From NCBI RefSeq assembly GCF_946220915.1, contig NZ_CAMIHH010000008.1, positions 1-57,938 of the forward strand: a stretch of DNA of 57,938 nucleotides, given 5' to 3'. Shown here piece by piece: positions 43,986-55,900 of the stretch (within the stretch, counting starts at the first letter, position 1; each line of letters begins with the position of its first letter). The notes below the pieces were generated by a model. That model saw only the letters and a list, made by a program, of their open reading frames with translations. It was not told the origin of the DNA and did not search any database. The DNA comes from an uncultured Flavobacterium sp. (GTDB lineage Bacteria > Bacteroidota > Bacteroidia > Flavobacteriales > Flavobacteriaceae). The translations under genes were made by a program, and so were the position numbers.

Positions 43986-46900
43986 ATGCGAAATCAATTA
44001 CGATTACATTTATTGAAAGTGCTCACTGTAGCACTAATGCTGACGGGCATGAGCTCGTGGGGGCAGGATGTCCTTTACTCGACAAATTTTGGTTCCGGAG
44101 GTAGTTTGCCGACAGGTTGGACAAGTTCGAGTACCAGTAATGGCTGGAATGTCAACTCTTCAACCGCTTCAACAGGCTACACTGGTGCCAGCGGAAATAA
44201 CAATGTACGTTTTGCTGGTACAGGACCAAATTTTGTTGTGCATACCTTAACGTATAGCGGACTTTCAACAGCTGGTTATACAAATATTACTGTATTATGG
44301 GGAGGTTACGGAACTTCGACATTTCCAAGTGATGTTATTTTCCAATGGAGTACGAATGGTACGGTTTGGAATGATGTGGCTTATACTTATTCTAAAAATG
44401 GCGCTACCTGGGCACTTGTTAATGGTGGTGTGAGAATTGCCTTGCCTGCGGCGGCGGCGGGTGCAACTAATTTAAGATTAAGATTTTCTGCTGCCTCAAG
44501 AAATAATGGTAATTATCGTATAGACGATTTTAGCGTCCAAGGTACTGAAGCTCCAACCGGCCCTTCTGTAACTACAAATGCTGCGACAAATATTACAGCA
44601 TCATCTGCGACTTTAAACGGTTCGGCAGTTGCAAATACAACAGGTAACATTGCCCTTAGTTTTAACTACGGAACAACTACAACCTATGGCACCAACGCGA
44701 CTGGTGTTTCGCCTGCTACTGCAACAGGAACAGGGAGTACTACATTTTCAGGTACTGCAAGCGGGCTTTCGCCAAATACAACATACAATTTCAGGGCTAA
44801 TGCGGGTACGGCTAATGGTACTAACGCAACCTTTGTTACTTTAGCCAACGTACCTGCGGCTCCGTTGGTGGATGGCGCAACGGCAAGTTCGCTCAATGTA
44901 ACCATTGATGCAGTAACTCAAAACAGCAACCCGGCAACAACGCAGTATGCTATCCGCGATGCTAATGGGTTGTACGTAGATGGCAATGGTAACCTTGGAT
45001 CGACCCAGGTATGGCTTACGGCCGCGCAGTGGGGCGCTAAGACTATTAATAACCTTTCGGCAAGTACAACATACAGCTTCCAGGTAAAGGCGCGCAACTC
45101 AGCTAATAATGAAACGGCTTTCAGTTCATTGGCGGCGGGTACTACTCTGGCCAATACCGCTCCAACGCTTTCAGCTTCAACGCTGGCTGCATTTGGTTCT
45201 GCATGCATCAATACTACTGCGGGTCCAAATGATTTTGACCTTCTTGGCGAAAACCTTACATCGGCAGTTGTAACTGTGGGTCCAAGGGAAGGCTTTACAT
45301 TCGCTACAACAAGCGGTGGCGAATATACAAATACACTAACATTTACACCCGATGCAGGCAATGTGCTTGAGACGGTTTATGTGAAATTTACACCTACGGC
45401 GGCACAGCCTTATACTACTCCCATACCAGTTACGGGAGGCGGCGCAAGTGATATTACGGTTGCAGTTTCAGGTACGGGCATTAACACCCAGGCCACGGTT
45501 ACCACGAGTACACCTGATGCAGTAACGGCTGCTACGGCTACCCTTGGCGGAAACGTAACTTCTGCAGGCACTTGTTCTGCGGTTACAGAGCGTGGTGTTG
45601 TTTATGCAACCAGCAGCACTAACCTTGTAATCGGTACAGCAGGCGTAATAAAGCTTCCGGCTGAAACAGCTGGCACGGGAGTATTTACTGTTGGCGCTAC
45701 AGGCCTTGCAGAGTCTACTACATATTATGTACGTGCCTATGCAACTAACGCAGGAGGTACTTCATACGGATCGGCCCTATCATTTACCACACAGTGTGCA
45801 ACACCGGTAAATGTAACTTCACTTACTCCCGTTTCAGGAAATGCACAAGTGGCATTAAGCTGGGCTAACGGTTCTTGTTCAGACGGTGTTATCGTTGTGG
45901 CAAAAGCTGCCTCTGCGGTAACTGCCGTTCCTTCGGGCAGCGCTGCGGCCTACACTGCCAATTCGGTTTTCGGTACATCGGGCACAGCCATTGCTGCCAA
46001 TGAATTTGTTGTATTCAATGGTACGGGTACATCGGTTACGGTTACTGGCCTTACCAATGGTACAACCTACCACTTTAAGGTATTTACACGAAAAGGAAAT
46101 GTTTGGAGCAGTGGTGTGGCAACTTCTTCTGTACCGGCTTTAGTTTATTGTACTCCAACGTATACTGAAGGCGGATGTAGTTTTGGAGACCGAGTTGACG
46201 GGTTTGTGCTGAACGGCATCAGCAATACGGATTCGGCTTGTAATATTAATCCAGATTCATATATCAATTACCCTACAACTACTTTTACTACCACCCTTTT
46301 CAGGGGAGTTACTTACGAGGCCCAGGTGACTAACGGAGCCTACCAGGGTAATATAGCTGTATGGATCGATTTTAATAATGATGGAACTTTCAGTACATCG
46401 GAGAGGTTCAGAAATACAGCCTTAGTTGCAGCAGAAGATGTTATCACGTTTTCAATCCCGGTTCCTGCCAATGCTACAATAGGTGAGCACAGGGTGCGTG
46501 TAATGAGTGCTGTCGATGTAAATAACAGTGGAAACAGTATTCTGCTTACTTTAACTCCATGTGGAAGCTACGAATATGGTGAAACCGAAGATTACACGAT
46601 TACGATCAATGACAATATATTCCCAACAGTTACTACTGCTGCCGTTACAGATCCAGCGTCTACCACTGCTATTGCCGGGGGTAATGTAACAAGCGACAAT
46701 GGTTCGGCGGTTACGGCAAGAGGTGTGGTATATGGCGTTAACCAAAGCCCTGCCTTAGGCGGTACAGGAGTTTCAGTAGCGAACAGCGGTACAGGTACGG
46801 GAGTGTTTACAGTAAACCTTTCAGGTCTTATGGATAATACGACCTATTATATCCGCGCCTTTGCAACCAACGCAAACGGTACTTCATACGGCAACCAGCA

Positions 46901-49383
46901 AACATTTACTACCACTAAGCTTACAGCGCCTGTAGCTACGGAAGGTACTTTCCTTGCTACGGAAGGAACAGGTTTTGTTGCGAACTGGAATGCTGTAACC
47001 GGAGCGACCAATTATAAGCTTGATGTAAGTACGTCGAGCACCTTTGGTACTGAAACGGCTGCTACATTTACCGAAGGATTTGAAAATATGACATCCCAGC
47101 CATCAGGCTATCTTCCTACCGGTGATTATACGTTTAATGGATATACCTGGACCTTTAATAATTCCATCAGAGGTAATAACTCAGGTGTATTTTCACTTCA
47201 GTTCAGTAGTGGCAATGGCGCTTATGCCATACTGCCTGCCTTTAACAAAGTTTCGGGCATTACCTTTAGGGCTAAGGCTAACAGTGGTGGAAACGGAACA
47301 ACAATCATTGTGAGGAAAATTGTAAATGGTGTTACGACTGACCTGGCAGAAATTGATATGGATAATACGTATGAAAATTATACGGTGCCGGTTAACGAAA
47401 CCAGCGAAGGCGTAAGGATTGTACTTTACAAGAATGGCAACCTTACAAACATCGATAACCTTACAGTGCAGTATATGTCGGGTACCCCGTCTTATGTTAG
47501 CGGGTATCAAAACCGACTGGTAGGCAATACAACATCCTATAATGTTACAGGCACAGGCATTACTGCCGGTACAACCAACCTACTATTACAGGGTTAAGGC
47601 TGTAGGACAGAATGGTGACTCTGATCTTTCAAACATAATTGCTGCGATAGCCAAGCGCGAGAAAGTATGGGATGGTACCAACTGGATGGAGAACAACCAG
47701 GTTTCGACAGCTCCGATTGCTACCGATAAAGCTGTGATAGAAGGCGATTATAATACCACGACTGCTGAACTGAGCGTAGGGCAGCTGGTTATCAATGAGG
47801 GTACCTTTACTATTGCCGATGGCGATAATGTAACCGTAGCCGATAAAGTTATCATCGCGGAGAACGAAATACATATCGTTGCCGAAGGCGAAGAGCAACA
47901 GTATGGTGCCAATGAGGGCGACAGGGTAATTGTTGGCCCACAGATGGTAATTGAAAACAACGCCAACCTTATCCAGGTGAACGATGTAGATAATACAGGT
48001 GGTTTTGCAAAAGTTGACAAGCTTAGCGCGCCAATGTTCAGGCTGGACTATGCCATGTGGTCTTCTCCGGTGGCAGGCGAAACGCTAAGGGGCTTCTCTC
48101 CTGAAACGTCTACAAACCGTTTCTATACCTATAAGCCGGATACCGATACCTACACAAGCAGTACTACCAATGATGGCAACATTCCGTTTGCCGAAGGTAA
48201 AGGATACCTTATCCGTGTAGCCAATACGCACCCTGCCTATGTGGCCCCGGCTGCGGGTGCTGAAGAGCCTGCTGGTATAAAATGGGCAGGATCGTTCATA
48301 GGTTTGCTAAACAATGGTAACGTAAACGTGGCTGTTGTTCCGCAGGGTGCAGGTGTTCAGGGCTTCAACCTTGTGGGTAACCCATATCCGTCGCCAATCA
48401 ATATCCACGAGTTCTACAATGCCAATACAGGATCTATCGACCCGCTTTCGGCACTATATTTCTGGAGGAAGAAAAACGACAGCGATACGGACAGTTATGC
48501 CAATGTAACCAAGCTTGCTTATACGGCTAACCAGGACAATGCCTGGGGCGACAGCAGCAATGGCGTGTTTATTGGAAACCAGGACGAATGGGTAATCAAC
48601 CCGGGTCAGGGCTTCATAGTTCAGGCTACCGGCTCAACAATCCAGTTTAATAATAAAATGCGTAAGCCGGTTAATAACAACCAGCAGTTCAGGAATGCCC
48701 AGGAGCCGGAACAGAATGAGGTGTCAAGGCTTTGGCTTAACATGACCGGCGGACAGGGAATCTTTTCGCAGGCAGCTATAGGTTACACTAATGTAACTAC
48801 AAATGAGGCCGACTACGGCTGGGATGGCAGGGCGCTTACTGATGGCGATGTTGCGCTGTTCTCTTACATAGGCGAAGAAATGATAAGCATCCAGGCAAGG
48901 GCTCCTTTTGCTGCTACCGATGTTGTACCGATGGGTTATAAGGCTGCAAATGCAGGCAGCTACACAATTTCACTCGACCATGTGGACGGTGTGTTTGCAC
49001 AGGGCCAGGATATTTTCCTTAGGGATAATGTTTTGGGTGTAACACAAAACCTTAACGAAGGCGGCTACCAGTTTACTACAGAAGCAGGAACAATCAACGG
49101 AAGGTTTGACGTGATCTACGCGCAGCCTCTTGGCAATGATGTTCCGGTATGGAGCGCCAACAGCGTTATTGTTTATAAGGATGGAGGCAGCATCAGGATC
49201 AATACCGGCGTTGAGGCCATGACCTCGGTTGCGGTTTATGATACAAGGGGCAGGATGCTGTACAGTGGCGACAACATCAACGCTACAGAAGCTGTAATTA
49301 ACGGCCTTCAGGCTGAAAAGCAGGTGCTGATTGTTAACATAGCAACGAACAAAGGCGATGTAAGCAAGAAAATAATTTTCTAA
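43986..49383 (+). CDS. T9SS type C surface protein (about 1,797 aa), frameshifted at 47573-47580
   Basis: Signal peptide MRNQLRLHLLKVLTVALMLTGMSSWGQ. The first frame ends at 47595-47597; the protein continues in the +1 frame to 49383. The break falls at (AACC)2: removing one copy gives GTTYYYRVKAVGQNG and a 1,797-residue protein. Domain order: N-terminal jelly roll (about 25-185), FN3-like domains, a choice-of-anchor-like module (45190-45490) also found in the giant gene, further FN3-like domains, a GEVED domain (VWIDFNNDGTFSTSE, GETEDYTITI), more FN3/MAM-like sequence and, from 47668, the common C-terminal module (LDYAMWSSPVAGETL, ALYFWRKKND, VVPMGYKAAN) with the type C sorting end (VAVYDTRGRMLYSG...VSKKIIF). 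Read as written, the product lacks the sorting signal and would not be T9SS-exported. Confidence 0.88.
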
Positions 49384-49412
49384 GCGCTACAGTCCCCCAA
49401 TACATTTACAGA

Positions 49413-49446
49413 GTCCCTTATTGCCATGGCAATAAGGGACTTTTTT
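49413..49446 (+). terminator. Terminator of the 44.0-49.4 kb gene
   Basis: GTCCCTTATTGC (49413-49424) and GCAATAAGGGAC (49429-49440) form a perfect 12-bp stem with a CATG loop, then TTTTTT. Confidence 0.92.
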
Positions 49447-49663
49447 GTTTAATCAAATATTGAATATTTTTATTTCAATGATCATCATTTAATTAATCAG
49501 TTATATATTACAATGTGCTGATTTACAAAGTTCTGGTAATTCTTAAAAACGTGTAGTTCATCGATTTATTGATTTCAGTTGGCGATATAATTGTTAAACA
49601 ACCTGAAACAGTTGTTAAGGCAATGTTAATTTGTCCTTCGAAAAATTTATAAACTTTGATGTT

Positions 49664-52600
49664 ATGACCAAGATTACCACTATTTTTCTCGTATTTTTAT
49701 GTTTTTCCTACACAATGCAGGGTCAAACAAAGAAATACGCAACTACTACTCCCGGTGTGTATGCCTTAAACCCCGGTGTTGATGTGTCTACCAATGCCAG
49801 TGATGGCAATTTGGCTACGAAAGCCAGGATTACCTCCGATCCTGTATTGAACGGTCGTTACCTGGAACTGCGTTTCCCTACGACGATCCCTGCCAACACG
49901 ACTTCTTACGTAAAGATTGCCATGCAGGACAACCAGTTTGCAGCGTTGATAGGCGGCGCGCTGGGCGACCTTCTCAAGGGCCTTTTGGGTGGTTTGATAG
50001 GCGACCAGCAAATAAGGGTGCAAGCCAAAAAGGGGAATGCCCCAACTGATGTTGTACTGGATAGCCAGACGGCAGGTTTTGCCTCAGACAGGTTGCGGAT
50101 CGCTATGGACGATGCCGGCAATTACTATGTTGTTGTTACCCCTTCGGTAGATTACAACCGCATCAGGATTACCAACACGGTACCATTGTTAAGCAACCCG
50201 AAATGGATGGATGTTTATGATGCCTTTTATATCGAAAATGCAGCAGCGTGCGGTATTGGCACTTACACTTCATTTAGCGGTACAGGGCTTGTTACCGTGA
50301 TCGATACCGGTGTTACCAGCCCACAGTTTGCGATTGATAGCAATCCTGCCAACCATTCAAGCCTTAGTCTCGGCGTTTTGGGTGTGGCTTCATCGGTAGA
50401 ACAGTCGGTTTACTTTGAGGGTCCGTCACAGTCAACAGATAAGTATTTGGTAAAGCTAAAGCTTAGCCCTGCGCTGATTACTGCCGGCCTGTTAAACAAT
50501 GTGCAGCTTATTGCCCATAAAAATGGTAGTGTGGTAGCTACACAAACGGTTAATTCGCTCTTGAATTTAGACCTGCTTGGTTTATTGAACCAGGGACAGC
50601 CGGTTTCGGTTCCGTTTTATCCTGGTGAGGCCGACAGGATCACAGTTAGGATGTCGGGCCTTCTCAATGTGTCATTGGCGCAAAACCTTGAACTATACGG
50701 GATAGTAAGAGGTGGGTTCGGCCTCGAACTTACAGGTGGCGGCACATGCCAGGTAAATGACCCTATGCCGCTTACCGTAAATGTTACAGGGTGTAGTGGT
50801 CCATACACTTACTCATGGGAAGGTGTTACCGATTCTGATAATGTTGCAATGCCTTCAACGGCAGTTCCGGGTACTTACACCTATGTGGTTACTGTAACAG
50901 ATAAGTATGGCATCCAGGAAAAAGCAGCAACACAAATCACTGTGGAGGCGCCCCCGGTTGCAGGCAATGCAGGCGGAAGCCAGGTAATATGTGCAAATAC
51001 AACGCCTGCGGATATTTCGCTTACAGGCCATACAGGCACCATTGTAAGATGGGAAAAATCTACTACAGAGTCGTTTGCAAATCCTATCGCCCTCGACAAT
51101 ACGACAGGTATACTGAGTTCGCAGCAGATGGGCAGCCTTAACGAAACTACATGGTTCAGGGCGGTAGTGAAGCATAACTCTTATCCCGAAGCATATTCTC
51201 AGCCTGCTGTAATGACGGTTAAAAAAACAGTGTGGGATGGAACGGCATGGAGCAATGGCGTGCCTGATATCGAAACCACAATTTACTTCACGGGCAACTA
51301 TGAGGCAGCTTCAGACCTTTTTGGCTGTAGCCTTTATGTACAAAATGATGCCAATGTCGTGATTCCGTCAGGCTTTGATGTTACGTTATACGGCTCTATT
51401 AATGTTGGGAGCGGTTCATTTACTGTAAAATCACAAGCCAACCTTATCCAGCAGACGAATGTGCAGAATACGGGCGACATTATCGTGGAGCGGAACAGTT
51501 CGCTGCTTTACAGGCTGGACTATACCATGTGGTGTTCGCCGGTAACGGGTACAAAAACATTACAGGAGTTTTCGCCAGCAACCATGTCAAACAGGTTTTA
51601 TACCTATACTACTGCTACCGACCTTTTTTCTGCAATAGCGCCAACAGTTCCTTTTGAGCTTGGTAAAGGATATCATATCCGCATGCCAAATGAAAACCCA
51701 GCTTCAGGATATAATTCGGGTGCAAGCCCAATATATTTTAAAGGTATATTTAAAGGAGTGCCAAACAATGGCGATGTCAACATACCGCTTTCTCACGAAG
51801 GCACAGGCTTTTCACTGGTAGGGAATCCTTATCCTTCGCCAATCAACGTACACGCGTTTATCGATGCCAATGCCGGTTCGATGGATCCGTCGGTAGCGCT
51901 TTATTTCTGGAGGAAAAAGAACAATACAAACAATACCAGCTATTGTACACTTACAAAAATGGCGTACACGTCCAATGCGGCCGAAGGCGGGGATTCAAGC
52001 CACGGTGTGTTTACCGGCGATGCTTCCCAGTGGGTAATTAATCCGGGCCAGGGTTTCCTTGTAAAGGCAAAAACAGGTGGTACCGACCTTGTTTACAGGA
52101 ATACTATGAGAAGGGGCGTTAACAACAACCAGTTTTTCAGGACCGCACAGCCGGAACAGCCTGTATCACGTTTGTGGATCAATATAACCGATAGCAGCGA
52201 TAATTTTGCCCAGGCAGCCGTAGGCTATACATCAATTGGTACTTTAGGTATCGATTTCGGGTGGGACGGAAGGGCTCTTACCAGCCACGGGAAAGTAATG
52301 ATCTATACTACAGCTGAAGATACCCCGCTTGCCGTACAGGCGAGGCCGGAATTTACCAGCAGCGATGTTGTTCCGGTGGCATTCAGGACAGATGAGCCGG
52401 GCGTGCATAAAATCGCGCTTGACCATGCCGATGGCATATTTACCCAGGGCCAGGATATTTTCCTTAGGGACAATGTTTTGGGTATCACGCACAATATTAA
52501 GGATGGTGCCTACGAATTTACTGCTGAGGCAGGAACTTTTGAAGGCAGGTTCGAGTTGATCTATGCAGAAGTGCTTGGTGGTAATGAGATTGTGCCCGAT

Positions 52601-52825
52601 GTTAATACAGTAATCGTTTATAAGCAGGGTGCCGGCATAAACATCAACTCAGGTACTACTGAAATGACTGCTGTTGAAGTATACGATATGAGAGGCAGGC
52701 TGCTTTATAATGCGGTAGTTGCAGGAAATGAAACCGTTGTTTCAGGCCTGTCTGCTGAAAATCAGGTGCTTATCGTTAACGTAACGACCAATAGCGGAAA
52801 AGTTAGCAAGAAAATTATTTTCTAA
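49664..52825 (+). CDS. T9SS type C surface protein (1,053 aa) with hydrophobic inserts
   Basis: 1,053 residues from ATG 49664 (MTKITTIFLVFLCFSYTMQGQ, a clear signal peptide); the TTG at 49631 would give a less typical N-terminus. The N-terminal half has two related beta-rich domains (about 25-195 and 205-350). Each holds a hydrophobic Leu/Gly-rich insert: FAALIGGALGDLLKGLLGG (about 91-110) and SLLNLDLLGLLNQG (about 295-308). An SprB/PKD-like domain (YTYSWEGV, about 385-440) and an Ig-like unit (GHTGTIVRWEKS) follow. From 51234 comes the shared C-terminal module (LDYTMWCSPVTGTKTL, ALYFWRKKNN, RLWINITD) and the type C sorting end (VEVYDMRGRLLYN...KVSKKIIF). The exported protein is probably on the cell surface; function unknown. 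Confidence 0.9.
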   Translation: MTKITTIFLVFLCFSYTMQGQTKKYATTTPGVYALNPGVDVSTNASDGNLATKARITSDPVLNGRYLELRFPTTIPANTTSYVKIAMQDNQFAALIGGALGDLLKGLLGGLIGDQQIRVQAKKGNAPTDVVLDSQTAGFASDRLRIAMDDAGNYYVVVTPSVDYNRIRITNTVPLLSNPKWMDVYDAFYIENAAACGIGTYTSFSGTGLVTVIDTGVTSPQFAIDSNPANHSSLSLGVLGVASSVEQSVYFEGPSQSTDKYLVKLKLSPALITAGLLNNVQLIAHKNGSVVATQTVNSLLNLDLLGLLNQGQPVSVPFYPGEADRITVRMSGLLNVSLAQNLELYGIVRGGFGLELTGGGTCQVNDPMPLTVNVTGCSGPYTYSWEGVTDSDNVAMPSTAVPGTYTYVVTVTDKYGIQEKAATQITVEAPPVAGNAGGSQVICANTTPADISLTGHTGTIVRWEKSTTESFANPIALDNTTGILSSQQMGSLNETTWFRAVVKHNSYPEAYSQPAVMTVKKTVWDGTAWSNGVPDIETTIYFTGNYEAASDLFGCSLYVQNDANVVIPSGFDVTLYGSINVGSGSFTVKSQANLIQQTNVQNTGDIIVERNSSLLYRLDYTMWCSPVTGTKTLQEFSPATMSNRFYTYTTATDLFSAIAPTVPFELGKGYHIRMPNENPASGYNSGASPIYFKGIFKGVPNNGDVNIPLSHEGTGFSLVGNPYPSPINVHAFIDANAGSMDPSVALYFWRKKNNTNNTSYCTLTKMAYTSNAAEGGDSSHGVFTGDASQWVINPGQGFLVKAKTGGTDLVYRNTMRRGVNNNQFFRTAQPEQPVSRLWINITDSSDNFAQAAVGYTSIGTLGIDFGWDGRALTSHGKVMIYTTAEDTPLAVQARPEFTSSDVVPVAFRTDEPGVHKIALDHADGIFTQGQDIFLRDNVLGITHNIKDGAYEFTAEAGTFEGRFELIYAEVLGGNEIVPDVNTVIVYKQGAGININSGTTEMTAVEVYDMRGRLLYNAVVAGNETVVSGLSAENQVLIVNVTTNSGKVSKKIIF

Positions 52826-52850
52826 GCGCAAGCCCCCAATGTTTAGAAAG

Positions 52851-52880
52851 TCCCCTGTCCTGTAAGGCAGGGGATTTTTG
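52851..52880 (+). terminator. Terminator of the 1,053-aa surface protein gene
   Basis: TCCCCTG (52851-52857) pairs with CAGGGGA (52868-52874), followed by a T-rich stretch. It closely resembles the terminator at 43567 in stem sequence. Confidence 0.8.
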
Positions 52881-52990
52881 TATTTAGCACTTATGAAGTT
52901 GTTGTGATTATAATTATGCTATTCATAAAAAAGTAACAAAAATGCATTTTTTTATTGTGTTAAATTAACATAATTTTAAAGTTTAAAAAA

Positions 52991-55900
52991 ATGCTTATGA
53001 AAAACATTACACTGCTTTTTGTCACATTGCTTTTTTGTTATTCGCTATCCTACGGCAATCCGGGAACGAGCCTGCCTCCTGCAAATGATGAATGCAGCAC
53101 TGCCTCCTGGCTTACCGTCAATGCCGCCCAGGCGTGCACCGCAACTACCACGGCCAATTTGGCTACGGCAACCGTTTCTGCCCAGGCCAATGCCTGCACG
53201 GTGGCAAATGGCGGCGACGTGTGGTACCAGTTTACGGCAACATCCACAGCACATACCATTTCATTATCGGGGTTTGCCGCAGCCGCGCAGCCCGCAGCGT
53301 TGACCTTGTACCAGGGGGATTGCGGCTCACTAACCTCTGTATATTGCAGTGTAAACAATGTAATCATTGCAACGGGGCTTACCGCCGGTAGTGTATATAA
53401 GCTGCGTGTTTATTACAACCTGGCATCTCCCGACAATAATTCGGGTTTTGCAATTTGTGTTACAACACCGCCTGCACCCTCCAGCAGCAACCAGACCAAC
53501 TGCCTCGTTACTACCATAAATTATAGCTTTGAGTCACCGCCGCCGCCTGCCCCTACAACCTATCCGGTATTTTTAAACCACAATGCGGTACAGGGCTGGC
53601 GAACCACGGCATCCGACCAGATGATGGAGTTTTGGGTGGTGCCCAACTACGAAAATGTTCCGTCTTATGATGGCTCACAGTTCATAGAGCTCAATGCCAA
53701 CCTGGTTTCCGGCGTATACCAGGATTATGCCACCCCCCAGCCAACGATTTTTAATTACGGATTTGCCCATAGGGGCCGCCAGGGCACAGATACCTGCCAA
53801 TTGCTTGCCGGGCCTCCCGGAGGGCCTTACACGCCCGTACATACCGCATCTACAGGCAATACCGCCTGGGCCTACTATACAGGCAACTATACCGTTCCCG
53901 CTGGGCAAACCACCACAAGGTTTATTTTTCAGTCGGTTTCAAGCGTGGGCGGGGTAAGTGTAGGCAATTATCTTGATGCCATATCATTTACAGCAAATAA
54001 CGGCATCCTGTCCTCCAACCCGCTGAATATGGGGTGTGGCATCAGTACCGCAAATATAGCTGCAGCCGGCACCGGTGTGTGGTCGGCACATGCAGACAAC
54101 CCTACCGCTACAACGATCGCCAACCCTTCAGGAAACAACACTACCATTACCAGCTTTGGTGCCCAGGGTGTATACCGTTTTGACTGGACAACTGCCTATT
54201 GTACCAGTACGCTGGTTATAAACTATAATGGCATGGAGCCCTCACCGCCTGTGGTTGCCGCCGTTTCTTATTGCCAGGGGCAGGCTGCCGTTCCGCTTAC
54301 GGCAGGTGCTGTGCCAGGCAATACGCTCAACTGGTATCCCGATGATGGCGCCATGGGCCCGCCAACACCATCTACCGCTGCTATTGGAACTACTACCTAT
54401 TATGTTAGCCAGTCTACGGCAGACGGATGCGAAAGCATAGTAGAGGCCATTCAGGTTACGGTTAATACAGCTACACCGCCGGTAACCGGTTTTACCCTTC
54501 CTGCAACCGTATGCAACGGCAACGGAAATGTTACTCCGGTAACCGCCACAGGGTTTTCTTTGGGTGGCCAGTTCAGCGGTGGCACGGGGCTCATCATAGA
54601 TCCGGTAACGGGAACTATCGACATGGCAGCAACCGTTCCCGGAAGCTACACCGTTACTTACACAATCACCGAGGACCCTAGCATATGCCTGATAGGGGGG
54701 AGCAGCACTGCAAATATCGTTATTAACGACACTCCGGAGCCAGCAGACATAACCGTTACACAGCCCACCTGTGGTGAGGTTTTAGGTTCGATAAGCATAA
54801 ATTCACCGGCAGGGCCGGGCATAACATACAGCATTGACGGTACCAATTACCAAACCGGTACACAATTCGACGGGGTACCCGGAGGCACTTATACCATATA
54901 TGCAAAAGGTATTGGCGGCTGTATTTCGTCGGTAGGAGGGGTAACGGTAAATCCAGAGATAAGCCTGCCTGTAGTGCCATTATACACTATTGTACAGCCA
55001 GATTGTTCTTCAGCTTCAGGAAGCATCACGGTTACCTCGCCTGTCGGGGCAGGCATGGAGTACAGTACCGACGGTATGAACTTCCAGCCGGAAACTGCAT
55101 TCACAGGACTTGTAGCAGGTACAGATTATGTAATTACGGTCAGGAATGCTTCGGGGTGCACAGCAGTAACGGCACCCATTGCCATCAATGCGGCGCCCAT
55201 CGTGCCCGCAATGCCTGTAGTAACTATTCAGCAGCCGGATTGTACAAACCTCTACGGTACGATCAGTATAGATTCTCCCCTGGATGCCGGTTTTACCTAT
55301 AGTCTTGATGGTAGCAACTACCAGGGTGGCACACAGTTCCAGGTACTTACTGGTGGAAATTTTACCCTATATGTAAAGGCTCCGGGCGGGTGTATCTCCC
55401 AACTGGAAAATATTACCATCAATGCCATACCGCAAATACCACCTGTGGCAGCATACACTGTTATACAGCCAAATTGCTCTTCAACCGTGGGAACCATTAC
55501 AGTTACTGCCCCAACAGGAGACGGTTATGAGTATAGCCTTGATGGAGCCACATTTCAATCAGGATCTTCATTTACCGGGCTTGCTGCCGCAGCAGATTAC
55601 ATCGTAACCGTTAAGAACGGGTTCGGCTGTACCTCTGTAACCGGAACCATCGCTATGAATGCTGCTCCGGTCGTGCCGGATTTGCCGATTATAAGCACGC
55701 AACAGCCTGACTGCACTACACCATACGGTACCATAATTGTAGAATCGCCCACAGCGCCGGGACTAACCTATAGCATTGATGGTATCAATTACCAAACCTC
55801 TCCGCAATTCTCAAATGTCGAACCGGGTTCTTATTCGGCATACGTTAAGAACCCTGCAGGCTGCATATCAACCTACCTGAATGCAATTATAGATGCTTCA

